Part shown: positions 25,336 to 36,960 of the stretch, one piece after another
How positions within the stretch are numbered: the stretch's first letter is position 1
Layout: each line of letters starts with the position of its first letter
NCBI RefSeq assembly: GCF_003121585.1
Contig: NZ_QEOO01000023.1
Location: forward strand, 62,001-126,000
Length of the DNA: 64,000 nucleotides
Reading direction: 5' to 3'
Source: Nocardioides speluncae
Lineage (GTDB): Bacteria > Actinomycetota > Actinomycetes > Propionibacteriales > Nocardioidaceae
The notes under the pieces: model-generated
What the model saw: the letters and a program-made list of their open reading frames with translations, nothing else
The model's database searches: none
Told to the model about the DNA's origin: nothing
Position numbers and translations under genes: made by a program

Positions 25336-25997
25336 CAAGAAGGCGACGGTTGGGAGCAGCGTGGCTCATGACGGTCGCGCTGCTCCTCGTCTCCGCGTGC
25401 GGTCCTGACGAGCGCGAACAGCGACGTGACGACGACGGACCGCTGACCACCGATGGCCCGATGATCGGAGGCGGTGTTGTACCTGCGCCTGGACCAGTCC
25501 CTTGGGTGAGCACGTACGGTGCATTCCTTCTGTGTGCGCGGGACAAGTCCGAGATCGACCTGGAGCGCGTACGACTGGCACCATCGGTCAAGCCCATCGC
25601 GGTGCGGGCCCGGATCCGAACCGTGGAGAAGAGCCTGATCGCCTCACATCCCGCGAAGGATGAACTGCTGCCTCTTGGCGGCTGGGTCGGTGAGCCACCC
25701 GCGTGGAATGAGCCGTACGCGGAGCACGCCCCGACACTGGCGGGAACCTTCTCCGACCTCAAGGGCTATCGAGTCGCGCAGCGCTGCTCGGACGCGCCCG
25801 AGGGTCAAGAGCCTAGCCACAAGGAAGGGTTCACCGAGCTGCTCCTGACCATCGAGTCCGGCGCAAAAGGTGCTGCGTCCCCCCGCTTCTTTATCGACTA
25901 CATCGCCGACGGACGGCCCTACTCGCTCGAGATCGACTGGGAGATGGTTCTGTGCGGCACGGCCACCCGCGACCGCTGCGATGAAGCAGGCGGATGA
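25332..25997 (+). CDS. Island lipoprotein of unknown function
   Basis: A 221-residue protein from GTG 25332, overlapping the previous stop by four bases (GTGA), so translation is coupled. It has a lipoprotein signal: MTRRRRLGAAWLMTVALLLV then SAC (lipobox VSAC). The mature part has three Cys late in the chain (LLCARD, QRCSD, VLCGTATRDRCDE). It probably acts with the upstream exported protein at the outer face of the membrane. Function unknown. Confidence 0.6.
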   Translation: MTRRRRLGAAWLMTVALLLVSACGPDEREQRRDDDGPLTTDGPMIGGGVVPAPGPVPWVSTYGAFLLCARDKSEIDLERVRLAPSVKPIAVRARIRTVEKSLIASHPAKDELLPLGGWVGEPPAWNEPYAEHAPTLAGTFSDLKGYRVAQRCSDAPEGQEPSHKEGFTELLLTIESGAKGAASPRFFIDYIADGRPYSLEIDWEMVLCGTATRDRCDEAGG

Positions 25998-26556
25998 GCA
26001 GCAGCCCGTAGGTGACGACCGTTCGTTCAAGACTGTCCAGGTGTCGCAGCGTCTAGTCAGCGCGGCCAACCTCCGCGATCAGATTATGCGACTCGGAATC
26101 CAAGTAGGACGGATTGGACCACCGCCCACCCGAGCATGCGCGGGTGGGCGGGCGACGAGCTGGAGTTCTGCGAGAGACCAACGCCCGACGCTCTGGGACA
26201 GAGGCAATGCGTATGTCCACCCCACCTCACCGACGTTCGAGAGCTGCTGGACGAGTACGGCCCGATTGGGCGTGATGGGCTACTTCCTTGCACCCCCGCG
26301 GCCGGCTCGTCAGCTGGCGACGCGATCGCCTTCGCTCGGTAGGTCAAGGAGAACCTGGCGTCGGCGTCGGGAGGATCCCCAGTCGGGCACAGATCTGCCG
26401 TCCCGGTCTTAGGCGCCATGAGCTGTAGGGCGGCTGGACTCTGGTCGCGGCGCCGGTCCGGATCGACGTCGCCCGTCAGATGCTTGTCTGACAAACTTCT
26501 GCGCCGATTCTGCAGAACCAGCCGTACGTTGCCGTTGCCAGCCGGACACTGCCGGA
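25998..26556. other. Region without a supported gene; hairpin and left IS flank
   Basis: No convincing gene. A strong stem-loop at 26122-26151 (CCGCCCACCCG / CGGGTGGGCGG, 8-base loop) may terminate the exported-protein operon, though no T run follows. Near 26493-26515 is AACTTCTGCGCCGATTCTGC, which resembles a sequence just inside the left att repeat (around 21612-21631), possibly paired integrase arm sites. Confidence 0.4.
26122..26151 (+). terminator. Stem-loop after island exported-protein operon
   Basis: An 11-bp perfect stem CCGCCCACCCG / CGGGTGGGCGG with an 8-base loop, 125 bases after the lipoprotein gene. No U tract is present, so termination is inference. Confidence 0.45.
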
Positions 26557-27482
26557 CCTGAGTTGCACAGATTTAGTGTGCCGCTCGGTCGATGAGTTCC
26601 CGGATGTCGTCGCTGACCTTGGGGCGGGCCGTGATGGTCTGCCCCGCGAAGGTGACGGTGACCTCGCGTAGCGGCCGCAGGGTCTGCACGGCCTTCTTGA
26701 TGCTGACCCCGGTCCGCTGCTGAAGATGCCTGGCCATCGCGAGCGCGGCGAACACGACGGTCAGGTGCGCTTCGATCGAGTCGCGCTTGTGGTGGAACCT
26801 CGGTCGGGCACGTAGGTCGGTCTTGCTCATCCGGAAGGACTGCTCGACCTGCCACAGGTCGTGGTAGCTGGCGATGACCTCACCGGCGGGCATGAGGTCG
26901 GCGGGGATGTTGGTGACGTAGCCCTTCAACCCGACCAGCCGTCGGGCCCTGGCGAGTGAGGCCTCGTCGAGTTCAGCGGCACCGTTATTGGTCCTCACGA
27001 ACCGTGGCGTGCGCGCGGCCTTCTGACCGGCCACGACCTGCTTGGCACGGTTCTCCTGCAAGGTGAGTGTCTTGTTGTCACGCGCCGCCCGCTTGTTCGA
27101 GTACGCCCACACCGCGCGCCACGACCCGACGTGCTGCTCGGGGTCCCAGACGGGTTCGGCCTTCACCTTCGTGTCTCACCTTCGTGTCGTTCTCGACCCT
27201 GTGACCGGTGCGAGGAGTGATGGTGTCGATGACCTGGCCGTCGCTGAACGCGTCGCCGTGCCAGCCGAAGTGGGACTCCAGATCCTTGGGTGCCTTCACC
27301 GACCGGGACCCCACGATGAACCTCAGCCCGGCCTCGTCGAGGTCCTTCAGATTCGTGGACGAGAGCATCCCCGCGTCGGCGACGACGACCATGTCCGCGA
27401 GTCCGTGTCGTTCTTGGAACTGCTTCACGATCGGGACGATGGTCAGCGTCGTCGGGTAGCCCCGACCCGTTGCCGGGCCGGG

Positions 27483-27525
<43 letters not shown>

Positions 27526-27535
27526 AAGCAAGCCC

Positions 27536-29090
27536 CTACGGGCCTCGAGGGTGACGAGCCAGTGGTGCTGGCGTGTCCGGTGGCCGGCGCCGTCGTCGCT
27601 GTTGCCAGTACTCGGTCAGGGCCGGGTCGTCTGGCGACGCGTCGGCCTTGACCATCCGGTGGCGACGGATCGGCGTCCACGACAGTTTCCGCAGGTAGGC
27701 GCCGGTTTCCCGGTCGCCGAAGATCCAGCGGTCCTGTCTGGTCGGATTGAACCCTGCGAAGTAGCGGTCCACGATCCACTGGCCGGTCTTCGTGTTGTGT
27801 TGGCGTCTGCCCCACTTGAACATCGTCCACCACAGGGTGGAGTCGATGTCGGCGAAGACCCTCTTGGACACAGCCGTTCGGTAGTACGCGGCCCATCCCC
27901 GCAGGATCGGGTTGAGTCTGCTGATCACAGCCGACGCGGGCGCGCCGTGAAGGCTGCGCACCTCGGCGCGCAGCCGGGCACGGAACCGCTTGACAGCGGC
28001 TGTCGACGGAGTGATCAGTAGCTTCCCCGGGTTGCGGTAGTGGCGGACGGTGAACCCGAGGAAGTCGAACCCCTCGGACAGGTGCACGATCCGTGTCTTG
28101 TCCTCGTTGAACGTCAGCCCCCGGGGTGCCAGCCACGCGGAAAGGCGTTCCTTGACCTGTTCGGCTTCTTGCCGTGAGTGGCACAGCGCCACCAGGTCGT
28201 CGGCGTACCTGATCAGCACCGGTGTGCCCGGTGCTGACCACCCTCGCGTTGAACGCCAGGGCTTGTACCGAACACCAGCAGCGGCCTCCATCCCGTGCAA
28301 CGCGATGTTCATCAGCAGTGGGCTGATGACTCCACCCTGCGGCGTGCCCTCGGTGGTCGGAGCGAACTGCCGGTTCTCGATGACCCCTGCCCTCAGCCAC
28401 CGAGCAACGCGGTCCCTGGCAGGGAACCCGTTCAGGTGGTCGAGCAGTCGGTCATGGTCGATCCGGTCGAACGCCGCTGTCAGGTCCGCGTCGAGGACCC
28501 ACGCCCGCGTCGGGCTCTTGCCCTTGCAGACGGTGAAGATGGCCTCGATCGCATCGTGACAGCCCCGGCCGGGCCGGAAGCCGTAGCTCCGTGGCTCGAA
28601 CCGGGCCTCCCATTCGGGCTCCAGCGCGTTGAGCACCACGGCCTGCGACACGCGGTCGGCGATCACCGGGATGCCGAGCGGACGCCGTTTGCCGTTCGCC
28701 TTCGGGATGTAGATCCGACGGACCGGTAGAGCCGGCGACCTGTGGCCACCCTGCTGGACCCCACCGGGCCAGTTCGGCCCGATCAGGCCCGTGCAGCGCG
28801 GTCAAGCCATCGATCCCTGCGGTTCGTCGCCCTTGGTTGATCTGCGTGACTCGGCGCGTAGCGACCAGCGCGTTCGCCCGGGACCGCAGCATCAACCGTT
28901 GCAGGCTACGCACCTTGCGGTGCTCACCCGCCCTCGACGCCGTGAAGATGCGCTGCCGCAGCCGCCGTACCTCCGCCTCGGCCCGGCCCCAGTCGACCTG
29001 GTCCCAATCCTCAACAAGGTCCTGCGGTCCGTTCACCGTCACCGAAGTGGCGGCGTCCAACGTCCCCGCAGATGCTGACGTCACGATCAT
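27536..29090 (-). pseudogene. ltrA: Intron-encoded reverse transcriptase/maturase with one-base frameshift
   Basis: The N-terminal frame from 29090 gives QINQGRRTAGIDGLTAL (RT0/1 region). A shift near 28759-28762, where the plus strand reads CCCC, leads to the second frame: PVRRIYIPKANGKRRPLGIP, SYGFRPGRGCHDAIEAI, TPQGGVISPLLMNIALHG, RYADDLVALC (catalytic YADD) and the maturase domain X GWAAYYRTAVSKRVFADID. Deleting one base in the run gives a continuous reading frame of about 517 residues. The C-terminus ends soon after DPALTEYWQQRRRRRP, where related proteins go on into an HNH endonuclease domain, which is absent. If the shift is a sequencing error, the maturase is intact but lacks the endonuclease. 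Confidence 0.85.
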
Positions 29091-30584
29091 CGTCCTCTCT
29101 TCACGAACTCACCTGACCCGCGTGGGCTCCCTCTCGGGCCGAGCACACCGCTCGTATCCGGCCGGTTCGACTCCACCACGACCAGGAGGCGGCCGCCCTT
29201 GGTGGAGCCCTTCCCGTCGCCTTTCGACGCGCCGGCGTTCGCTTCTCGGGTCATCCTGTTCCCGGCTGGGGATTGCGCGTTCCTCACGGTCGGCCTACCA
29301 GCCACCAGGGCTGGACCCAGACGGGGTTTCCACGTTCCACATGCGTAAGACACGAACGGAGTGGGCGCCCTCTATACCCCGGGGACGATGGTGCTCACCC
29401 GACCGCTTGCCAATCAGCCGTCGGCATCCGCCGCATTCCAGCGGCACGTCCCTGACCTCGGCCCGGTCCCGCTTCCCTTCACCCGGACCTTCAACATGAC
29501 GAGGCATCAACCGAGGGTTCATCCGTGTTCGCCCGCCCGCCCTTCTCCTCACCCGTAGCCCTCGGAAGGAACGAGGACCCTTCGGCTTGAACCCTGGGCT
29601 TCGCACCCCGCAGTTACCCGCGACGCACGCCAGGGAGGAGACCGGTCACTGAGCACGGACCGGGAATCACGTCACCACCAGGAGCCTCCTTCGCCGTGAT
29701 CCACTCACCACATGCGACCTCGTGTCGCACTCGGCCTTGTTTCCTTCGAAGCAGCCGATCTCCAGTGGGAACCCCCGTCGGTCGACCAGCAAACCCACGA
29801 CGACCTGGGGATCGACACGTCGTTCCTTGGAGTAACCGACCTTGCGGAGATCGTCTTCCTTCTCTGCCTCGAAGTAGAGCGTGGTCACGTCGTACAGACA
29901 CAGCGAGACGTCCCCGTTGGCCAGGGCATGGTTGAAGCAGGCCGTGGCGATCGTGTCGCGGTAGTCGCGTTGGCCGCACCGGCGAAGCGTGGCGGCGAAG
30001 GTGTTGCGATGCGCCGGCGTCATCCCGAGCTCGCCAAGAACCCGAGCAGCATCGAGCATCGAGGTCGGCTCGACCAGCCGCGCCAGCACGAGCTGGAAGA
30101 ACGCCTCATCGGCGATGGCATCGAACCCGAGGGTGCGCCACGCCGCGGTGACGACCTCGACCAGAAGGCGCGAAGCCTGCGACTCCACGATCGCCTCGCC
30201 CGGGTCGCTGCCAGCGTCCAGACCGAGGTCGAGAACGCCCTGGCCCTCCTCGATCTTGCGGCGCCCGACCTGCATCAACGCCGCCAGCTCAGCATCGGTG
30301 TGCGCTGAGCCGAGGTGCTCGATCACGACATCGCGACGGTCTTCCTTACGAGCGATCTGTACGGCAGTGGCGCCCGAGGCCGTCTTCACCTTCCGCAGGT
30401 ACACCACCGCCGAAATCTAGCCGCTTAGTGTGCCACCCAGCCGACCCAACCCCGCCCTGACCAGCACAAACCCTCAGCCGGTCACGAAATCAGGCTCGAC
30501 CTGTGCAAGTCAGGCCGGACGGCCCGGCGTGATGCTGCGGAGTGTTTGCCCAGGTCAGAGCCGGGTTTCCCCAGGCCGCAGCTG

Positions 30585-30621
30585 GTAGGCCCCGTCGGGC
30601 TCGAACCGACGACCCTCGGAT
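30585..30621. repeat. Right attachment-site repeat (att) within tRNA-Lys
   Basis: 37 bp identical to 21506-21542, forming the 3' half of the intact tRNA-Lys plus one flanking base. Confidence 0.92.
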
Positions 30622-30658
30622 TAAAAGTCCGGTGCTCTACCAACTGAGCTAGGGGCCC
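30586..30658 (-). tRNA. tRNA-Lys (UUU), island integration target
   Basis: Minus strand cloverleaf: acceptor GGGCCCC/GGGGCCT (terminal G-U), D-arm GCTC/GAGC, anticodon stem CCGGA/TCCGA region with loop CTTTTAA (anticodon UUU), and T-arm GTCGG TTCGAGC CCGAC, discriminator A. The gene remains whole because the integrated element restored its 3' end. Confidence 0.95.
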
Positions 30659-31029
30659 GCGCGCCCAAGTATGGCTGACGTTCGCGAGGAGGCGCGGATG
30701 AGGGCGCGCTGAAGCGCGCTCAGAATCCGAATTTCGGACATATCGACACGGGTCGGTTTGACCTGGTGGTTACGGCTGCGTTCCGAAGAGTTCACGCCGC
30801 TCCATCCGGATCCGGCCAGTCCGAGGGTTCACCTAGCGAGGTTCCTTGATACTGTTTGTGGTGCAACAGGTGCAAGTTCCAGCAGGTCTGACGCCCGCGG
30901 AGTTTGTGATCCAACGGCGTTTCACTCAGCGACCCGGCCAGGTGCGCAAGTCGGAGCGGCGTGTCACCCGCATCTGGAGCGGAGCCGTTGAAGTGACGGC
31001 TCCTCGCCCCGACAAAGGAGTTACGAGCA
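30659..31029 (+). other. Intergenic region and long leader of the cold-shock gene
   Basis: 371 bases without a gene that I can support. The part after about 30830 is probably the promoter and a long 5' untranslated leader of the cold-shock gene, typical of csp mRNAs. It ends in CAAAGGAG 10 bases before the ATG. No defined riboswitch was recognised. Confidence 0.45.
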
Positions 31030-31233
31030 ATGGCTCAGGGCACCGTGAAGTGGTTCAACGCCGAGAAGGGTTTCGGCTTCATCGCGCAGGAGGACGGCGG
31101 CGACGACGTCTTCGTGCACTACTCGGCCATCCAGACCACCGGCTACAAGTCGCTGGACGAGAACCAGAAGGTTGAGTTCGACGTCACCCAGGGTCCGAAG
31201 GGCCCGCAGGCGGAGAACGTCAAGCCTCTCTGA
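31030..31233 (+). CDS. cspA: Cold-shock protein (CspA family)
   Basis: A 67-residue protein starting [18 protein letters not shown] and continuing [10 protein letters not shown]: the RNP1 and RNP2 single-stranded nucleic-acid-binding motifs of the cold-shock domain. A one-domain beta-barrel protein acting as RNA chaperone. SD AAAGGAG lies 10 bases before ATG. A strong terminator follows at 31277. Confidence 0.97.
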   Translation: MAQGTVKWFNAEKGFGFIAQEDGGDDVFVHYSAIQTTGYKSLDENQKVEFDVTQGPKGPQAENVKPL

Positions 31234-31276
31234 GGCTGAACCTCGGACGCACCTGTCCGAAACTTCATCAGCATGC

Positions 31277-31305
31277 AACCCCGACCCGGGATCCGGGTCG
31301 GGGTT
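31277..31305 (+). terminator. Rho-independent terminator of the cold-shock gene
   Basis: Stem AACCCCGACCCGG / CCGGGTCGGGGTT with a short AT-type loop, followed by GTCTGATTTTG. Located 44 bases after the stop codon. Confidence 0.9.
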
Positions 31306-31439
31306 GTCTGATTTTGCTTGCGTGTTTGCGAGGTCGTGCCACGATTTAGATGGGTGGGAGGTTTGGGCATCTAGGTAGCGGGCACCCTGCATCCGGAGCC
31401 CTGCCCATCCCGGCTTCGATTCGGCCCAGAGGAGGCGGC

Positions 31440-31625
31440 GTGCACGATCAGTTCGACGTCACGCTGGAAGACAGCGACCTTCTCATCGAGGTGGAGCTCA
31501 CCACCAACCTGATCATCGCGGCCAGCGAGTCCGACGGCGTCCTGTCCACCGAGGAGATCGACCGGATCCTCGGTGTCGTACCCGTCACCGCAGCTGCCGA
31601 GACGCCCGTGGAGCCGGAGTCCTGA
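31440..31625 (+). CDS. Small acidic protein of unknown function
   Basis: A 61-residue protein from GTG 31440 with AGAGGAGG upstream. It is strongly acidic (DQFDVTLEDSDLLIEVELTT then DGVLSTEEIDRILGV). The ESDGVLSTEEID stretch looks like a helix-loop-helix with EF-hand-like spacing but is too short to claim calcium binding. It lies before csoR and reads in the same direction. No family recognised. Confidence 0.6.
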   Translation: MHDQFDVTLEDSDLLIEVELTTNLIIAASESDGVLSTEEIDRILGVVPVTAAAETPVEPES

Positions 31626-31665
31626 GCGATGTTCGCCGTACCCTCCGCAAGATAAGGGTTGAAAA

Positions 31666-31682
31666 ATACCCTAGGGGGGTAT
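31666..31682. promoter_or_regulatory. CsoR operator
   Basis: ATACCCTAGGGGGGTAT, the GC-tract inverted repeat (TACCC...GGGTA) bound by CsoR copper sensors. It ends ten bases before the csoR start, so CsoR very likely represses its own operon. Confidence 0.85.
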
Positions 31683-31691
31683 GGTGTTTCT

Positions 31692-31985
31692 ATGACCGAA
31701 CACCAGCACGGCTACATGCACAACAAGGACGACTACCTGCGTCGTCTGAAGCGTATTGAAGGGCAGGCCCGGGGCATCCAGCGGATGGTCGAGGAGGAGA
31801 AGTACTGCATCGACATCCTCACCCAGGTATCCGCGATGACCAAGGCACTGCAGGCGGTCTCGCTCGGTCTGCTCGAAGAGCACATCAACCACTGCGTCGT
31901 CGACGCCGCGCGTACCGGCGACCGCGAAGCCCAGGAGAAGGTCAAGGAAGCCGTCGACGCAATCACCCGCCTGGTGCGGTCCTGA
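31692..31985 (+). CDS. csoR: Copper-sensing repressor CsoR
   Basis: A 97-residue protein from ATG 31692. The helical CsoR/DUF156 fold has RRLKRIEGQARGIQRMVEE and the copper ligands Cys39 (YCIDIL), His64 and Cys68 (HINHC), with the spacing of the Mycobacterium tuberculosis protein. Cu(I) binding releases the DNA. The matching operator sits directly upstream. It leads the copper operon csoR-copZ-membrane protein-copA. Confidence 0.96.
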   Translation: MTEHQHGYMHNKDDYLRRLKRIEGQARGIQRMVEEEKYCIDILTQVSAMTKALQAVSLGLLEEHINHCVVDAARTGDREAQEKVKEAVDAITRLVRS

Positions 31986-32013
31986 CGAGATCTGAAGCGC
32001 GAAGGAGAAGGCA

Positions 32014-32220
32014 ATGAGCGAGATCAGCAACTGGACGGTCACCGGCATGACCTGCGGGCACTGCGTGGCGTCGGTGAATGAAGAGGTCGCCGAGATTCCC
32101 GGCGTGCAGTCGGTCGAGGTCGACCTGGCCAGCGGAGCGCTGGACATCACCAGCGAGAACGCCCTGGAGCGGGCCGCGGTCGAGACGGCCGTGCGTGAAG
32201 CGGGGTACGCCCTGTCATGA
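32014..32220 (+). CDS. copZ: Copper chaperone CopZ (HMA domain)
   Basis: A 68-residue single heavy-metal-associated domain: VTGMTCGHCVASVNEEVAEI with Cu(I) ligands Cys14 and Cys17. It delivers copper to the CopA ATPase encoded three genes on. A GAAGGAGAAGG sequence precedes the ATG. It overlaps the next gene by four bases. Confidence 0.95.
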   Translation: MSEISNWTVTGMTCGHCVASVNEEVAEIPGVQSVEVDLASGALDITSENALERAAVETAVREAGYALS

Positions 32221-33186
32221 ACCTGGCTGAGGGGAGTGGGGCACTGCGGGTGGTCGCCTTCGTCGTGGGGCTGGCGGCCGTGCTGGTCGCCGGGCTCGGC
32301 GTCGGCCGGCTGGTCGGGCCGATCGACGAGCCGGAGCCGAAGGCGCACGAGGAGGAGCACGCGCCGGCGGCGGCGGACCCGGAGAGCGAAGGCCACGGTG
32401 ACCATCAGGCGGAGCCCGAGCCGGAGGTGCCGGCGTCGCAGGCGATCACCGTCGGTGGCCTCAACACCAGCGAGAAGGGCTACTCGCTCCGGCTCGCGAA
32501 GAACACACTCCCCGCCGGCAAGGCGCAGGGACTGGCGTTCACGATTCTCGGCGAGGACGGCCGCCCGGTGACGGCGTACGACGTCGAGCACGAGAGGCGC
32601 CTGCACCTGATCGTGGTCCGGCGCGACCTCACCGGCTACCAGCACCTGCACCCCACGCTCGACCAGGCGACCGGCCGCTGGACGACGAAGGCCGAGCTGC
32701 GGCCGGGCGCGTGGCGGGTGCTCGCGGACTTCCACCCGACCGGGGCCGACAAGCTCGCGCTGGGTGCGGATCTGTTCGTGGCCGGGAAGTTCCAGCCGGA
32801 GGCGCTCGGGAAGCCTTCGCGGTCCTATCGCGTCGACGGCTACCAGGTGAGCCTGACCGGCGAGCTGAAGCCCGGCGAGTCTCCGCTGACGGTCAAGATC
32901 AGCAAGCGCGGCAAGCCGGTCAAGGACCTGCAGCCGTACCTCGGCGCCTTCGGACACATGGTCGTGCTGCGGGCCGGCGATCTGGGCTACGCGCACGTGC
33001 ATTCGGACGCCGACGCGGCGAGTGGGGCCGCCGGGCCAGATGTTCTCTTCCATGCTGAGATTCCGAGCGCTGACCTCTATCGGATCTTTGTGGAGTTCCG
33101 ACACGGTGGCGTGGTGCGAACCGCGGTCTTCACCCTGCCTGCTGCCGACGTTTCCCAGCCTTCCGAGTCGACGGGAGAGGCCGGTC

Positions 33187-33197
<11 letters not shown>
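32217..33197 (+). CDS. Copper-operon membrane protein with His-rich linker
   Basis: A 326-residue protein. An N-terminal membrane helix (about 10-35) is followed by a His/Glu-rich stretch ([20 protein letters not shown]) and a beta-rich extracytoplasmic domain with several conserved His ([40 protein letters not shown]). The tail GEAGHDH is again His-rich. It overlaps copZ by four bases and copA by eleven. I infer a surface copper-binding or copper-accepting protein; the H-x-H pairs resemble those in actinobacterial copper-operon proteins of unknown mechanism. Confidence 0.75.
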
Positions 33198-35412
<2,215 letters not shown>

Positions 35413-35421
35413 GTCGGTGCG

Positions 35422-35515
35422 GGCAGTTTCACAAGGTACCTTGTGAATTTGTCCTCGCCCGTGCGAAGTTTCCGACGGGCTGGGAACGTTTCACGAGGTA
35501 CCTTGCGAAACTGCC
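35422..35515. repeat. Nested palindromes with GGTACC centres
   Basis: Two palindromes, TTCACAAGGTACCTTGTGAA (35428-35447, perfect) and TTTCACGAGGTACCTTGCGAAA continuing in the same style (35489-35510, imperfect), are also the arms of a larger inverted repeat: GGCAGTTTCACAAGGTACC (35422-35440) and its complement with one mismatch (35497-35515). It lies between convergent copA and the GbsR/MarR gene, where it could act as a bidirectional terminator or protein-binding site. Confidence 0.85.
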
Positions 35516-35520
35516 GCCGG

Positions 35521-35991
35521 CTACTCGGGCTTCACCCGATAGGCGCGCCAGCGGTCGAGCATGCCGGACATGTCGTCCAGCGTGAAGGCGAAGAACTCGC
35601 GTGTCTCCTCCAGCCGGCGGCGGCCGGGGGAGTCCTCGCCGAGCAGGGTGATCGCGTCGTCGATGGCTTCGAGCATGCCCTGCATCATCGGCAGCCGGGC
35701 GCCCATGATGGTCGCCCAGACGTCGCCCTCGACCACCCGGAAGATGTCGCCCCGCCCGCCCAGGGCGCGCTCGCGGACCAGCAGTCGGGCGTCGATCAGG
35801 TAGCGGACCGCGCCGGAGATCGCGGCGGCGCTGACGTGCAGGCCGTCGGCCAGCTCGCGGGCGGTGTAGCGATCGCGGTCCTCGGCCAGCACGTACGCGA
35901 AGACCCGGGCCGGCATCCGGGCCATGCCGGCGCCCTCCAAGGTCTGGCCGAACCGCTCGACCGCCGCCATCAGGCCCTCCTCGGTACTCAT
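35521..35991 (-). CDS. GbsR/MarR-family transcriptional regulator
   Basis: A 156-residue protein from ATG 35991 (AGGA eight bases upstream; ATG 36000 is an alternative). Winged-helix core: ARVFAYVLAEDRDRYTARELA, HVSAAAISGAVRYLIDARLLVRE, with wing GGRGDIFRVVEGD. It belongs to the GbsR-like MarR group that often controls an adjacent ABC exporter, here the divergent ATPase/permease pair. A palindrome TTCACAAAATTGTGAA lies in the shared promoter region. Confidence 0.88.
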   Translation of the reverse strand: MSTEEGLMAAVERFGQTLEGAGMARMPARVFAYVLAEDRDRYTARELADGLHVSAAAISGAVRYLIDARLLVRERALGGRGDIFRVVEGDVWATIMGARLPMMQGMLEAIDDAITLLGEDSPGRRRLEETREFFAFTLDDMSGMLDRWRAYRVKPE

Positions 35992-36015
35992 GCGACGCAT
36001 CCTACCTTCAAAACA

Positions 36016-36031
36016 TTCACAAAATTGTGAA
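36016..36031. promoter_or_regulatory. Operator-like palindrome between regulator and ABC exporter
   Basis: TTCACAAAATTGTGAA: 7-base arms TTCACAA/TTGTGAA around a 2-base spacer, 21 bases before the ATPase start and 25 from the regulator start. The same arms occur, with a 6-base spacer, in the palindrome at 35428-35447 after copA. Confidence 0.8.
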
Positions 36032-36051
36032 ATCTGTGTAGCGTGGCTCGC

Positions 36052-36960
36052 ATGACATCTGCAATCTCCCTCTCGGAGCTGGTCAAGACCTTCGGTGCGG
36101 TGCGAGCCCTGGACGGGCTCGACCTCGAGGTGGCCACGGGTGAGGTGCACGGCTTCCTCGGGCCGAACGGCGCCGGCAAGTCAACGACGATGCGGGTTCT
36201 GCTGGGCCTCCTCCACGCCGACAGCGGGCAGGCGCGAATGCTCGGCGGAGACCCGTGGCGGGAGGCGGCCGAGCTGCACCGCCGGATCGCGTACGTGCCC
36301 GGCGACGTGAACCTCTGGCCGAACCTGACCGGCGGTGAGGTGGTCGACCTGCTGGGCCGGATGCGCGGCGGGCTCGACGAGGCCAAGCGAGCCGACCTGC
36401 TCGATCGGTTCGAGCTCGACCCGAGCAAGAAGGCGCGCACCTACTCCAAGGGCAACCGGCAGAAGTTGGCGCTGGTCGCGGCGTTCGCCTCCGACGCCGA
36501 GCTGCTGCTCCTGGACGAGCCGACGTCCGGTCTGGACCCGCTGATGGAGGCGGAGTTCCAGCGCTGCGTGGTGGAGGCGAAGACGAGTGAAGGAGTCACC
36601 GTGCTGCTCAGCAGCCACATCCTGGCTGAGGTCGAGGCGCTCTGCGACCGGGTCAGCATCATCCGCAACGGCGTCAACGTGCAGAGCGGGACGCTGTCCG
36701 AGCTGCGGCACCTGACCCGGACCACGGTGATCGCCGAGACCGGCGCGCGCGCCGACCGGATCGCCGACGTGCCCGGCGTACACAGCCCCGAGTTCACCGA
36801 CGCCGGCGACCAGCACCGGGTGACCTTCGACGTCGACTCCGACCACCTCGACGAGGCGGTCAAGGTGCTCTCCGACCACGGCATCCAGAGCCTGACCGCG
36901 CACCCGCCGACGCTGGAGGAGCTGTTCCTGCGCCAGTATGGGGAAGAGGTGCCGGCGTGA
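36052..36960 (+). CDS. ABC exporter ATP-binding subunit
   Basis: A 302-residue ATPase from ATG 36052 (GTG 36043 possible). Walker [11 protein letters not shown]-loop region, a divergent signature [12 protein letters not shown], Walker [15 protein letters not shown], switch His in [16 protein letters not shown]-terminal accessory domain ([12 protein letters not shown] to [10 protein letters not shown]) is typical of DrrA-type drug or polyketide exporters. It overlaps the permease gene by four bases. Confidence 0.93.
   Translation: MTSAISLSELVKTFGAVRALDGLDLEVATGEVHGFLGPNGAGKSTTMRVLLGLLHADSGQARMLGGDPWREAAELHRRIAYVPGDVNLWPNLTGGEVVDLLGRMRGGLDEAKRADLLDRFELDPSKKARTYSKGNRQKLALVAAFASDAELLLLDEPTSGLDPLMEAEFQRCVVEAKTSEGVTVLLSSHILAEVEALCDRVSIIRNGVNVQSGTLSELRHLTRTTVIAETGARADRIADVPGVHSPEFTDAGDQHRVTFDVDSDHLDEAVKVLSDHGIQSLTAHPPTLEELFLRQYGEEVPA

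Noticed and set aside
30840..30990. GTTCAC sequences near the cold-shock gene as a PHO box
   Set aside because: The two copies are about 40 bases apart, not at 11-base spacing.
30659..31029. A riboswitch or cold-sensor RNA in the cold-shock gene leader
   Set aside because: A long leader is likely, but no conserved structure could be recognised by eye.
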